The notes: generated by a model from the letters alone, not told the origin. DNA of 64,000 nt from CAZTQN01 sp964615765 (GCA_964615765.1 CAZTQN010000021.1:1-64000), one strand, 5' to 3'; positions 1 to 9,053 are shown, counted from the stretch's first letter. Numbers and translations: made by a program.

Positions 1-347
1 CCGAGGGCATGCCCGCGGCGGAGATGAAGCACGGGCCCATCGCCCTCATCAACGAGGGCATGCCCGCCGTCTTCATCGCCAACAAGGGCCGGCAGTACGA
101 GAAGGTGCTGAGCAACATCCACGAAGTCCGCGCCCGCGGCGGGCACGTCATCGCCGTCGCCACCGAGGGCGACGAGCACATCAAGAACCACGCCAACGAC
201 GTGCTCTACATCCCCGACGTGCCCGAGCCGCTCAGCCCGCTGCTCACCGTCGTGCCGCTGCAAATCATGGCCTACTACGCCGCGCTCGCCCGCGGGCACG
301 ACGTCGACAAGCCGCGCAACCTCGCCAAGAGCGTTACGGTCGAATAA
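1..347 (+). CDS. glmS: Glutamine--fructose-6-phosphate aminotransferase, C-terminal part
   Basis: The gene is cut by the left edge; only the last 115 or so codons are visible. GlmS makes glucosamine-6-phosphate from fructose-6-phosphate and glutamine, the first step towards UDP-GlcNAc for peptidoglycan and LPS, in the cytoplasm. The visible part is the end of the second SIS (sugar isomerase) domain. It contains EGMPAAEMKHGPIALI, the typical GlmS block before the last strand, and it ends in LAKSVTVE, the conserved tail in which the lysine of 'KSVTVE' belongs to the active site. The frame is open to the edge, so no start can be given. A GC-rich hairpin follows the stop codon and the next gene is convergent. 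Confidence 0.95.
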   Translation, partial: EGMPAAEMKHGPIALINEGMPAVFIANKGRQYEKVLSNIHEVRARGGHVIAVATEGDEHIKNHANDVLYIPDVPEPLSPLLTVVPLQIMAYYAALARGHDVDKPRNLAKSVTVE

Positions 348-354
348 AGCAACA

Positions 355-393
355 TCGCGGCGGCGTGGGCTTCCATAGACCACACCGCCGCGA
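355..393. terminator. Hairpin between convergent genes, possible bidirectional terminator
   Basis: Two 13-base arms (355-367 and 381-393, TCGCGGCGGCGTG and CACACCGCCGCGA) pair with a single mismatch around a 13-base loop. The hairpin lies just after the glmS stop and before the 3' end of the convergent dockerin gene. There is no T-run on either side, so intrinsic termination is likely but not certain. Confidence 0.45.
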
Positions 394-428
394 ATGTCGC
401 CGCACCGGGCGCTACCGCCCGGCGTGCT

Positions 429-3400
429 TCAGCACGTCCCGAACCACAGCGCCAGGAAGTCGAAGAGATCCTGCACGGTGAGCGCTCCCTCGCCGGAGAT
501 GTCCGCGTCGGGCGTCACGCCCGATGACGTGCCGCCGAACCAGGCCGCCAGGAAATCGAACAGGTCCTGCACGGTGATGCGCTGATCGCGGTTGAAGTCG
601 CCCGGGCACGCCGCGCTCACGCGGAAGGTGCGGATCTGCTGGCGGAGGAACGGCGCCTCGACCGCGCCCGCTACCACGGGCTGCGCGTTCAGGTCCGTCT
701 CGATGTGCGTCGTGGCCCACGCCGAGCGGATCGACCGCCCGGGCAGCGCGATCGCCGCGCTGGTCCCGGTCTCGCTCACGTTCCAGGCCCGCACGATCAG
801 CCCGCGGCGCGGGTTGTCGTCGGCCGGCTTGACGGACCACGCCAGCACGTCCGGGTCGGAGATCGTCAGCAGCGCGTGGCTGATCGCCGGGTAAGGCGCG
901 CCGGGCCCTCCCGTCACGACGCGCCCGACCAGCGGGTTCTGCTGCTCAAGCCCGAACCGCATGCTGCCCGCGTTCCCGCCCGCGCCGCCCGCGGTCGTCG
1001 CCAGGTCATACCCGCCGTGCGTCCGCAGCGCGAACCGCTGCGTCAGCACGCTCTCCCCGCCCTGGTCGGCGAGGGCCGCGAAGCCCATCCGCCCGCCCGC
1101 GAGCACCGTGATCGACGGCGTGTTCACGTCCAGCGACGTCGGCGTACTCCCGCCCAGCGTGAAGAACAGCGCGTCGCTGTTGGCAAGCGTCACGCCGGCG
1201 CCCTGCGTGTCGGAGCTCATGTCGACGAAGTGATTCAGCGTGAGGTAGTCGTACCGCGCGTTGCGCGTCGCGTAGTCGCCGCCCTGAGGGTCCGTCGACA
1301 ACCGCGCCCGCGCGATCGCGCCGACCTCCTCGTGCCGCGTCCGCGGCTGGGCCAGCTCGAAGCCGAACGCCCACGTCTGCGTCGCGTCAAAGTTCTGCGA
1401 GATCGTGTTCTCGATGTCGATCCGCCGCGCCAGCGTCGTGCCCGCCCGATACAGCGTGATCCGCGACGTGTGCGCCAGCGGCGTCGAGCCCTGGGCCACC
1501 AGCGTCACCGACACCGGACCCTCGTTCTCCACCGTCACCGCGCCATTGGCGACCGACCCGCCCAGGTCGTTCACCCAGCGCCCGAAGGTCTGCCGCACGA
1601 ACTCCCGGTTGCCGCGCGTGCGATCGATGATCGACGTCACCGCGCCCGACGGCTGCACCGTGACGGCATACACGCCGTTGTCGATCACGCGCGGCCCCGG
1701 CCCGCCGCCGCCACCACCACCGCCGCCACCCAGCGACGCGCTCGTGAACGTCACCTGCAGGCGTGCCGGCGTCCCGCCCGGGCGGATGACATCATCGAAC
1801 CCGTAATAGCTCCCTTGCGCCAGCGTCCCGCCGTCGATCGCGAAGCCCACGAACGCGCCGGGCGCGTACCCGGGCCGATCCACCACGCGCTGCACCAGCG
1901 CCGCGAGGTTCGGGCTCGAATTGTCCGACCCGCTGGACCAGCTCGGCAGCGGCCACGCCACCGTCGTCGCCCACACCGGGTGATGGTTGATCAGATCGAT
2001 CGCCTGCCCGTTGACGAACGGCGAAGCGGAGTCGACATCGTACACGCCGATCGTCGCCGCCCCCGACCCGCTGACGATGAACCCCGGGCTGCCGGACACG
2101 ATCAGCCGCGCGTCCTGCACCACCGCGTCGCTGGGCAGATCCACCTGGAACTGCACGCCCGCCGTCTGATCTTCAAAGTCCGTCCCGAAGTACACGAACG
2201 GATCAGCAACCCCGTTGTACCCCGACACGCGCACCGTCGGCTGCCCGTTGACAAGCCCCGACTGCGCATCGCGCTCATCCGCGGGCACGCTGTACGTCCG
2301 CACGACCGTCGTCGGCCCGCCGCCGCCGCCCGGCGTGGTCACGCTCGCCGCGGGCGAGAACGTCTGCCCGGCCCCCGCGCGGATCTCGAACACCTTGTAC
2401 CCGACGCCCGGCACGTTCTCCGCGAGCACGCGCAGCACGCGCCGCCCGCCGACATTCGCGATCTGCGACGGCGTCTCGTCGCCGCTGGCCAGGTCGATCA
2501 CGCGCACGCTCGCGGGCCCGGCGTACTCAAGATCGCACACGTCCGTCCGCGTGAACGACAGCGGGTTGAACGTGTAGAACCGCGTCCCCTGCACGTTCGC
2601 GTCGGTCGCGATCAGGCCCGCCAGCGCGCCCGCCGCGTCGTCGTGCAGCGTGTCGACATACCCCGCGACTTCGCCGGCGATGCGCTTCTGCCAGGCGATG
2701 CGCCCCGCGACGCCCGTCGCGCCCGTGGGCGGGGCCCACATCCCGAAGTCGTGCTCCCAGTACAGGCCGAGGTTCATATGAGCCAGGTCGCGCGCGCCCT
2801 GACGCCCCGCCATGAACGACGGGTTCTTCTCCGTCACCAGCGACGCCATCGCCTCCGCCGCGCGGAGCTTTTCGACCGACCGCTTGATCCGCGCCGACAC
2901 CTCCGCAAGGGCCGCGGCGTCCGTGTCCCACTCGTTGCCCAGGCTCAGGTTCTGCACGGGCAGCGTGCCCAGCGCGTACGTCTGCTCGAAGTCGCGGAAG
3001 TAGTCGAGCTGGTTCGAGACGATGATCCGCCGCGACGCGTTCGACGACGTCTGCGCCACCGTCACGAACTCGCTGGTCAGCGTTTCGAAGTCGTCCCATC
3101 CCTTGCCGAACAGGCCGATGACGCGGTACGGGTGCCGCGCGTCGAAGCCGTTGAACGGCGCGTTGGTCGTGACGTAATCGATCGCCGAGTTCGGGAACCG
3201 CGCCTCGGCGTACCCGCCCACGCCCTGGTTGTCGACCAGCGAGTACCACTTCAACAGCACGCCCGACCCGTCCGGCCCCTTGGCGGTGCACACCTCGAAC
3301 CCGCGGTTGTTCAGTTCCGGCGTCTGCGTCGCGCAGCCGCACACGCCCTTCCACGAGTACTTCGCCCCGCTCCCGGCCCACAGCGCCGGCAGCCCGAGCG

Positions 3401-3884
3401 ACAGCGTCTGGTTCTCGATCGCGTTGGCCATCTCGAACCGCAGCCCGTGCCGACGCTCGATCTGCCCCGGGTAGTACATCCCGCGCAGCACGGCTTCCGC
3501 CGGCGCGCCGCCCAGACAGACACACAGCGGGTTCAGCGGCACGCTGATATGCCCCGATCGGATCCGCCCGATCAGCCGATCGAACTCCGCCGGCGTCTTG
3601 TTCTTCTCATATTCCCACAGCCACAGCGACCCGTCGCAGTTGAACCGCGACTGCGTGTCCGACGGGTTGCCCGCGGTCGCGTCGGCCAGGTCCAGGTAGT
3701 AGTCCAGCGAGCGCAGGAACGCGGCCCGGTACTCCGTCTCGCTCGCCGTCCACCAATAGTCCGTGTGATCATCGAGCGCGATGTACACGCGCTTCTGCTG
3801 CGCCATCGCCGGCGCCGCGACCACCCCGCACGCCCCCGCCGCCGCCACGAGCCCCATCACCGCCCGCCGGGCCTTGCTGCGCAT
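429..3884 (-). CDS. Secreted GH38-like protein with inserted beta domain and C-terminal GC-type dockerin
   Basis: 1151 aa. A signal peptide ends near APAMAQQ (about residue 29). The N-terminal region resembles the alpha-mannosidase (GH38) barrel: DDHTDYWW at 38-45 matches the HxDxxW metal site, and RGMYYPGQIERRHGLRFE the following helix. The usual nucleophile block (PDSFG-like) is replaced by ENQTLSLGLPALW, so mannosidase activity is not secured. At about residues 520-715 lies an inserted beta-sandwich, similar in style to DNRLRE/CBM-like domains, closed by a run of ten glycines. The GH38-type beta domain resumes after it. The last 58 residues are a dockerin with two VQDLFDF(L) repeats ending FGTC. 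An SD (GGAGG, complement of 3892-3896) sits seven bases before the ATG. Role inferred: exported, surface-anchored glycan-active protein. Confidence 0.7.
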   Translation of the reverse strand: MRSKARRAVMGLVAAAGACGVVAAPAMAQQKRVYIALDDHTDYWWTASETEYRAAFLRSLDYYLDLADATAGNPSDTQSRFNCDGSLWLWEYEKNKTPAEFDRLIGRIRSGHISVPLNPLCVCLGGAPAEAVLRGMYYPGQIERRHGLRFEMANAIENQTLSLGLPALWAGSGAKYSWKGVCGCATQTPELNNRGFEVCTAKGPDGSGVLLKWYSLVDNQGVGGYAEARFPNSAIDYVTTNAPFNGFDARHPYRVIGLFGKGWDDFETLTSEFVTVAQTSSNASRRIIVSNQLDYFRDFEQTYALGTLPVQNLSLGNEWDTDAAALAEVSARIKRSVEKLRAAEAMASLVTEKNPSFMAGRQGARDLAHMNLGLYWEHDFGMWAPPTGATGVAGRIAWQKRIAGEVAGYVDTLHDDAAGALAGLIATDANVQGTRFYTFNPLSFTRTDVCDLEYAGPASVRVIDLASGDETPSQIANVGGRRVLRVLAENVPGVGYKVFEIRAGAGQTFSPAASVTTPGGGGGPTTVVRTYSVPADERDAQSGLVNGQPTVRVSGYNGVADPFVYFGTDFEDQTAGVQFQVDLPSDAVVQDARLIVSGSPGFIVSGSGAATIGVYDVDSASPFVNGQAIDLINHHPVWATTVAWPLPSWSSGSDNSSPNLAALVQRVVDRPGYAPGAFVGFAIDGGTLAQGSYYGFDDVIRPGGTPARLQVTFTSASLGGGGGGGGGGPGPRVIDNGVYAVTVQPSGAVTSIIDRTRGNREFVRQTFGRWVNDLGGSVANGAVTVENEGPVSVTLVAQGSTPLAHTSRITLYRAGTTLARRIDIENTISQNFDATQTWAFGFELAQPRTRHEEVGAIARARLSTDPQGGDYATRNARYDYLTLNHFVDMSSDTQGAGVTLANSDALFFTLGGSTPTSLDVNTPSITVLAGGRMGFAALADQGGESVLTQRFALRTHGGYDLATTAGGAGGNAGSMRFGLEQQNPLVGRVVTGGPGAPYPAISHALLTISDPDVLAWSVKPADDNPRRGLIVRAWNVSETGTSAAIALPGRSIRSAWATTHIETDLNAQPVVAGAVEAPFLRQQIRTFRVSAACPGDFNRDQRITVQDLFDFLAAWFGGTSSGVTPDADISGEGALTVQDLFDFLALWFGTC

Positions 3885-4103
3885 GCGTCATCCTCCAAGC
3901 CCCGATTCACGGGGAGTGCACGTCCCAGAATCACACGGCGATGGCTTCGGAGCCACCGTTGGCGCGTACGATGCCACATCCCGCCGACTTGTGCCGCGGG
4001 GTTCCACCGATTTGCGCGCAGCGCCACGATCGCGCTCCGTCACATTCCTCAATGTCCAGCGCAATCGGCCGTGGTGAACGTAGCCGTTGTACAGGCACTG
4101 CAA

Positions 4104-4733
4104 ATGGCGCAACCGAGCACCCAGTTCCGGAGTGTCGCACGCCGCCTCGCGCTCGCCGCAGTGGTCGGGATGTGTGCCGCTCCGCTGGCTCTTGTCTCGT
4201 GCGACGCCAAGCCGCCGGCAGGAACGGCTGGGGTTGACACCGCGCGCGCCACCGACGCCGCCGAGTCACTCTGGAAGGACCTGATTGTCTGCCTGGGCCC
4301 CCAGGCAGGCCGGCACAGCCTCGCCGCGTGGCCGCGCCGGCTTGCGACACAGAACGCAGACCACCTCCGAGCCGCGACCTATCAACTTGTCACGACAACC
4401 GAGCCCGCGTTTTCGACCGTGACCATGCAGATCGGCGCGGCCCGCGTGAACTTCGTTCCCGACGCCCTGCGCGCTCTGGACACCGTGCTCGCCGAGCTTG
4501 AACCCACGATCTCGCAACAGGACTACGCCGCGACGCTTGATCGTCTCGACGCGCTCCTCGCCGGCCCGATGGACGCCGCCGCGGTTCAGGGCGGCTGGAC
4601 CGCTCGGCGCCAGATCGCCACGTGGCGGCTGGTCGTGCTTGCGCGCTTGCAGCAACTGCCGAACGCCGAGACCGAGTACTCCGTCCAAGCCCGCAAAGAG
4701 CAGTTGCTCGCGGCGATGAAGCGAGCGGATTGA
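4104..4733 (+). CDS. Putative lipoprotein of unknown function
   Basis: 209 aa. The N-terminus has basic residues, a hydrophobic stretch and a lipobox (ALVSC, Cys at 33), so the mature protein should be lipid-anchored. The rest is helical in appearance, with no recognised domain or catalytic motif. The ATG at 4104 is the start that gives a proper signal sequence; the frame is open far upstream because of high GC, but that part is the antisense of the dockerin gene. It is followed after 217 bases by a second lipoprotein on the same strand. The function cannot be named. Confidence 0.6.
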   Translation: MAQPSTQFRSVARRLALAAVVGMCAAPLALVSCDAKPPAGTAGVDTARATDAAESLWKDLIVCLGPQAGRHSLAAWPRRLATQNADHLRAATYQLVTTTEPAFSTVTMQIGAARVNFVPDALRALDTVLAELEPTISQQDYAATLDRLDALLAGPMDAAAVQGGWTARRQIATWRLVVLARLQQLPNAETEYSVQARKEQLLAAMKRAD

Positions 4734-4950
4734 CGCACTGGACTGTCCGGAAGCTCTCCCCGGAGGTTTCCTCGACACGCAATGCCGCCGAGTGCTCGCC
4801 GGCGCCGTGCCAACGGTGGAGCGTCACTTCCCCACGAACTGCCCCGCACCAGCGCCGCTTGTTCGTACCCAGCCGTGATCACGCCGCAACCAAGTGGCAA
4901 CCCCGCGGTACATTGTTAGTGCACACAAACATGCTCCGGGAGGTCGCTTC

Positions 4951-6195
4951 ATGATCGCCAAGACCATCACGACGCAACTCGCGGCCGTCTCGCTTGCGCT
5001 TCTCGTCATCGCGGGCTGCGCATCGCAGCGCGGTCGCTCCCCCGACCCCCCGTCCGTCACGGGGATGGCCGAGGTCGCCGCGTCCCCCTCGGTCTTCGCG
5101 GACATCCGTGTGGTGCGCAGGCTTAACGGCCTGGGCGCTGTTACCGACGCCGCCTGGGAGCGTCCCGGCGATCCCCGCTCAGACCTGCTCGTTCTCACCC
5201 GTCGCGGCGCAGTTGTCCTGAAAGGCAGCGACCTCTCTGAAGTCCGCCGGATCGAATGGGACTTCAAAAAGGAGATCGCGGGAGTCGGGACAACGTGGCA
5301 AGTCGTGCGGTTCAAAGACGGCCCGCGGGCCGTGAGCATGCCCGGCATCGGCGCGAGCATGCTTGCGTGCGCCGATCCCGCGACCGGCCAACTGCTCTGG
5401 ACGCGGGAAGTTCCCGGCGGCACCGTTCTATCCGCGGCGCTCCGCGGCCCCGACGGCCGCATCCGCTTCGCGGTCGCGGGGCAGTACGGCGACCGTATCA
5501 CTTGGTTAAATGAGCAGGGGGAAGAAATGTATACATCTCAGGAAGATGTTCAATGGGCCAACGAGTATGGCCAGTTTCTCGTCACCGATCTCGACGCGAA
5601 CGGCATCGATGAGTTGTTCCACGCCTCGTATGCGAATCGCAAGCAGATGCGATTAGTGCTCCGCGACTACTCCGGCAAAGTGCTGTGGCGCCAGGACTTT
5701 CCGCGGAGGGCAAGGTGGTTGCAGATCGTGCGGCTAGGTCGCGATATTCAGAACGACCGCGCTGTGGTGACCGGCAGCGTAACTATCCCTCGCGGGCTTT
5801 TCGAGCTTGGCACGGTCGAATTCGCTGCAAGGCCACTGACGTTTGATGATCAGTGGACGTTCCAGACAGAGACGATCGACCGGAATCTCAGCGAAGCAAT
5901 GATGCATCGCGGGACTGCCATTCCATGTACCGTTCACGGACAAATCGTTCCGGTTCACGTTCGCGGCGATGGACAGGAGATGTCTCCGAACTTCCTGCTG
6001 CGCGTGCGCGACGCCGCTGGCGTGGAAGTTCTTCGGACAACGATTCGAAACGAGACGCTGGGTCGGAAGGATCTATTCGCCAAGGGACAGATGGTGGGCC
6101 GTTCACCGCTCTCGGAAACCCAGGCTGCTGTGCTCGTGTGCTTCGCCGACACGATCTACGAGGTCTCCTTCAAAGAGTCCGATCCCGTCCCGTGA
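4951..6195 (+). CDS. Lipoprotein with beta-propeller-like repeats
   Basis: 414 aa. The start at 4951 is preceded by GGGAGG (4938-4943) and gives a lipoprotein signal with lipobox VIAGC (Cys about residue 23). Downstream are repeated blocks of the type 'D...G.LLW' and 'D.NGIDELF', as in PQQ-like or FG-GAP-like propellers: ATGQLLWTREV, GKVLWRQDF and DLDANGIDELFHA. These suggest a surface or periplasmic propeller, but no enzyme motif is seen. The 3' half, from about 5500, is clearly richer in A and T, with codons such as tta and aaa that neighbouring genes avoid, so this part may have a different history. It converges on mcsB with a 12-base gap. Confidence 0.6.
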   Translation: MIAKTITTQLAAVSLALLVIAGCASQRGRSPDPPSVTGMAEVAASPSVFADIRVVRRLNGLGAVTDAAWERPGDPRSDLLVLTRRGAVVLKGSDLSEVRRIEWDFKKEIAGVGTTWQVVRFKDGPRAVSMPGIGASMLACADPATGQLLWTREVPGGTVLSAALRGPDGRIRFAVAGQYGDRITWLNEQGEEMYTSQEDVQWANEYGQFLVTDLDANGIDELFHASYANRKQMRLVLRDYSGKVLWRQDFPRRARWLQIVRLGRDIQNDRAVVTGSVTIPRGLFELGTVEFAARPLTFDDQWTFQTETIDRNLSEAMMHRGTAIPCTVHGQIVPVHVRGDGQEMSPNFLLRVRDAAGVEVLRTTIRNETLGRKDLFAKGQMVGRSPLSETQAAVLVCFADTIYEVSFKESDPVP

Positions 6196-6207
6196 CCCGG
6201 CGACAGC

Positions 6208-7362
6208 TCACTTCCCCACGAGCTGCCCCCGCACCAGATCCGCCCGCGCCTCGCGCCGTTCCTGCTGATCCAGTTCCACGCCGAGCGCCCGCTGCAGGTG
6301 TGCCGGCTGCGTGAGCAGGATGAGTTGATTCACCGCCTGTTCCTGCACATCGGTGATCACGCCGCTGACGATGCCGAGGCGGACATCGCTCAGCATCGTA
6401 ATGGCCTCCTCCGGCGTGAGCAGGCGCGCCCCGCGCAGCGTGCCCAGCGAGCGGAACACCTTGTCTTCCAGCGTGCGACGGCGTTTCTCGAGAAGCGCCC
6501 GCCGGGCCGCCCGCTCGTACGCGGCGATCTGCGGCACGATCTCCTTCTCGATCTCGTGCAGGATCAGGCTCTCCGGCTTGCCCAGCGTCGTCTGGTTCGA
6601 AACCTGGTAGAACTCGCCCGCCGCCTCCGAGCCCTCGCCGTAATACCCGCGCACGGCGATCGACATGTCCCGCGTCGCACGCCGCACTTTCTCGATCTCG
6701 CCCGTCAGTTTCAGCGCCGGCAGGTGCAGCATCACCGACACGCGGATCCCCGTGCCTACGTTCGTCGGGCACGCCGTCAGATATCCGAACCGCGGCGAGT
6801 ACGCGTACTCCAGCACGCGCCCGTCCGGCGTCTGCCCCGGCAACCCATCGTCCACCGCGTTGGCTTGCGCGAACGCCTTGCTCAGTTCCAGCCCCGCCTG
6901 GATCACCTGCAGCCGCAGGTGATCCTCCTCGTTGATCATCACCGACACCGATTCGTCGGGCATCGTGATCGCGACGGCCCGAGGCTCCTCGCGCGGGTCG
7001 GTCTTGCTCTCGCTGTCTTCGCCCTCGCCCTTGATGACGCCGGGCACTACGCCGCGGGCGTGCTCTTTGGAGATCAGGTGGCGTTCGACCATCAGCGTGC
7101 GATCGATCGCGCCCGCGCCGTGCACATCGACCCACAGCACGCGTCCGCCGAGCGTCTGCTCGTTCATCCGCCCGCGCACGATCTCCAGCACGTCCAGCCG
7201 CTGCTTCCGGCTCGCCCGGCTGAGGAACGGCATGTTGGCCAGGTTGCGGGCCAGGCGCACGCGCGACGAGATCACTACGTCCGCCTCGGCCCCCGTGCCC
7301 GACAGCCACGCCGCCCCGCGACGCACCGACTCTTCAAACTCGCGCTGACCGCCCAGGCTCAT
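6208..7362 (-). CDS. mcsB: Protein arginine kinase McsB
   Basis: 384 aa, slightly longer than the Bacillus enzyme. It belongs to the ATP:guanido phosphotransferases and phosphorylates arginine residues in proteins, marking them for ClpCP degradation. Family motifs are present in order: SSRVRLARN (32-40) for ATP binding; the catalytic cysteine block LTACPTNVGTGIR (about 194-206); RGYYGEGSEA; and late arginine-rich ATP-phosphate contacts. The usual N-terminal helical domain is short, as in all McsB. Its ATG overlaps the mcsA stop by four bases (ATGA), so the two are translationally coupled. The neighbour mcsA is its standard activator. Confidence 0.95.
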   Translation of the reverse strand: MSLGGQREFEESVRRGAAWLSGTGAEADVVISSRVRLARNLANMPFLSRASRKQRLDVLEIVRGRMNEQTLGGRVLWVDVHGAGAIDRTLMVERHLISKEHARGVVPGVIKGEGEDSESKTDPREEPRAVAITMPDESVSVMINEEDHLRLQVIQAGLELSKAFAQANAVDDGLPGQTPDGRVLEYAYSPRFGYLTACPTNVGTGIRVSVMLHLPALKLTGEIEKVRRATRDMSIAVRGYYGEGSEAAGEFYQVSNQTTLGKPESLILHEIEKEIVPQIAAYERAARRALLEKRRRTLEDKVFRSLGTLRGARLLTPEEAITMLSDVRLGIVSGVITDVQEQAVNQLILLTQPAHLQRALGVELDQQERREARADLVRGQLVGK

Positions 7363-8012
7363 GCCGCCGACCCCGATCCGCCGCCCGCCTTGCTCCCCGG
7401 CCCGCTGACGCTCCCCCCACTCCCACTCCCACTCCCACTCGCACCACCATTCTGGAGCCGCTGGATCTCATCGCGCAGGCTCGCGGCTTTCTCGTACTGC
7501 TCGCCCTGCACGGCTTCCTCCAGACTGCGCCGCAGCACCGCCAGCCGCCGGGCGATCCGTTCGCCATCGTCCGCGCTCAACCCTCCGCCGCCCGACCCCG
7601 CACCGGCCCCGCCCGCCGCCGCGCCGCCCGCGCCCGATCCCGGCGTGCCCGACATCGGCGCTTTGCCGACGTGGTGCGTCCCGCCCTCGTGCGCCCGCGC
7701 CAGCAGCGGCGACAACTGCGCCTCAAACGCGGCGTAGCACTTCGGACACCCCAGCACGCCCGTCGTGCGGAACTGCGCAAACGCCAGCCCGCACCCGGAG
7801 CACAGCGCCGTCCCCTGGGCCGGGGCCGGCTCCGGCTTGGACTGCACCGCGATGTACCCCTGCACCAGTTTCTCGACCGGGGCGTGCGTCTGCGCGGGAC
7901 CGACGCCCTGCTCGCGGGCGCACTTCTCGCACAGGTGCTTTTCCTGCCGCTTCCCGCCCTTGATGCTCACCTCGTGGACGGTCGCCTCGTTCTCGCACTT
8001 GTCGCACTTCAC
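7359..8012 (-). CDS. mcsA: McsA, zinc-finger activator of McsB with UVR motif
   Basis: 217 aa from the GTG at 8012, chosen because the first zinc finger begins right there (VKCDKCENEA). McsA activates the McsB arginine kinase and links it to Clp-dependent degradation and metal or thiol stress. Two zinc-binding units are visible: CxxC at 3/6 with CEKC at 28/31, and CSGCG with CPKC in the middle. A UVR (UvrB/UvrC) helical motif follows (RLAVLRRSLEEAVQGEQYEKAA). Linkers are rich in Gly, Ser and Ala, and the tail is almost all Gly and Ser, coded by a hexanucleotide repeat. An in-frame ATG lies upstream at 8084, but its leader has no family match. Confidence 0.9.
   Translation of the reverse strand: MKCDKCENEATVHEVSIKGGKRQEKHLCEKCAREQGVGPAQTHAPVEKLVQGYIAVQSKPEPAPAQGTALCSGCGLAFAQFRTTGVLGCPKCYAAFEAQLSPLLARAHEGGTHHVGKAPMSGTPGSGAGGAAAGGAGAGSGGGGLSADDGERIARRLAVLRRSLEEAVQGEQYEKAASLRDEIQRLQNGGASGSGSGSGGSVSGPGSKAGGGSGSAA
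7417..7440. repeat. Four CCACTC hexamers inside mcsA
   Basis: Four perfect copies of CCACTC (GAGTGG on the coding strand) encode an (SG)n run in the Gly/Ser-rich C-terminal tail of McsA. The unit is six bases, so copy-number change keeps the frame and only alters linker length. Confidence 0.9.
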
Positions 8013-8159
8013 GTGGGCAGTGTATGTGGATGCGGCGGGCACCGGCGCAGCGAGCAACAAACGGCCCGTCGAAAATGGCCGCATCGCTGCACATCAGCCC
8101 GTGTTGAAAACGTTCACCCGGTTCCGGGATTGGCCCACGCCGCCAGAAACCGACGCCGC

Positions 8160-8435
8160 TCAGTTCGTCGCGGCCTTCTGCTGGCGCGTGTACCCGTACT
8201 TCCGCTTCAGCGGCTTGACGACCAGGCCCTGCTTGATGGCCCGGGTCGAGGCCTTCACCCGCGTCGGAACGCCGTCGATCAACGCGTTCACGTCCTTCAG
8301 GTTCGGGCGGAACTTCCGCCGCGTGATCCCCGTCGGCTTCAGACCGAAGCCACCCTTCTTGACCGCCTGCCCGCGCCACGTGCGCTGCTTGCCAAAGCTG
8401 GACTTACGACCGGTGAACTGGCAGACGTACGGCAT
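8160..8435 (-). CDS. rpmB: Large ribosomal subunit protein bL28
   Basis: 91 aa. bL28 is a structural protein of the 50S subunit. The start MPYVCQFTGRKSSFGKQ follows the family pattern (C..TGK....G..) and RRKFRPNLKDV matches the conserved RRF.PNLQ block. The ATG at 8435 has an SD (GGAGAG, complement of 8442-8447) six bases upstream; the in-frame extension beyond it does not resemble L28. C-terminal VVKPLKRKYGYTRQQ is somewhat longer than in short L28 forms. It stands alone, upstream of mcsA on the same strand and downstream of the pseudopilin array. Confidence 0.95.
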   Translation of the reverse strand: MPYVCQFTGRKSSFGKQRTWRGQAVKKGGFGLKPTGITRRKFRPNLKDVNALIDGVPTRVKASTRAIKQGLVVKPLKRKYGYTRQQKAATN

Positions 8436-8528
8436 GGGAAACTCTCCGAGCAGGGCCAAGAGTCTAGCCGCCACCTCGCCCCCGTCCACTCCGCACGCCC
8501 CCGATCCACCCCGCCTTCGCACCATCTG

Positions 8529-9053
8529 TTAGGGATTCATCCGGAGTTGGTACCGGTTGTCCCCGCTCCGCCAGCGGAACAGCCCCGTCGTCAACGCCCC
8601 GTCGTCGATCTGCCGGTCGATCGCTTGCCAGAACGGGTCCGCCGTCGGGTTGGCCGGGATGCTCACCAAGGAGCCCACGCCGATCGCCTCGTTCCCATCC
8701 CACCCCGGCGGCCCCTCCCAGTTGTACACCCCGACGCTGGTGATCTGGATCGACCACACGTCGTTGCTCAGGTACGCGTTCATCTCCGGCGGCATCACCC
8801 CGCCGTTCTGATCCGGCGGGAACGCGCCGTGATCGATCTGGTACTGAATGAACGCCCGACGCAGCAGCTTCAGGTTGTACCCGATCACCGCGGCCCGGGC
8901 CCGCTCGCTGTGGTTGTGCAGCTTCTGCACCACCACGCCCGACAGCACCGACAGCACCACGATCACCGCGATCAGTTCGATCAGCGTGAACCCGCGCCGG
9001 GCTCGCGCGTGCGGCCCCCGCCTTTGCTGGTCTGTCCGGCGCTCCGTGCTCAT
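8529..9053 (-). CDS. Type II secretion/type IV pilus pseudopilin (array copy 1)
   Basis: 174 aa from the ATG at 9053, preceded by CGAGGATCGG; longer starts would run into the neighbouring gene. The prepilin signal ARRGFTLIELIAV has the G-F cleavage and methylation site and the Glu at +5, followed by one hydrophobic helix. PilD-type peptidase would process it and it would assemble into a pseudopilus. After the helix comes KLHNHSERARAAVIGYNLKL, then a soluble domain ending in ID..IDDGALTTGLFRW, a motif shared by all four copies. This copy mentions no H-x9-DG block. Last of four tandem genes. Confidence 0.85.
   Translation of the reverse strand: MSTERRTDQQRRGPHARARRGFTLIELIAVIVVLSVLSGVVVQKLHNHSERARAAVIGYNLKLLRRAFIQYQIDHGAFPPDQNGGVMPPEMNAYLSNDVWSIQITSVGVYNWEGPPGWDGNEAIGVGSLVSIPANPTADPFWQAIDRQIDDGALTTGLFRWRSGDNRYQLRMNP

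Noticed and set aside
705..4102. Very long plus-strand open frame opposite the GH38-like gene
   Set aside because: It is Arg/Pro/His-rich with no domain, has no start of its own, and mirrors the coding strand; only its last part (4104-4733) is a real gene.
7417..7440. Short direct repeats as a CRISPR array
   Set aside because: The units are six bases without spacers, lie in the coding frame of mcsA and encode a Ser-Gly linker.
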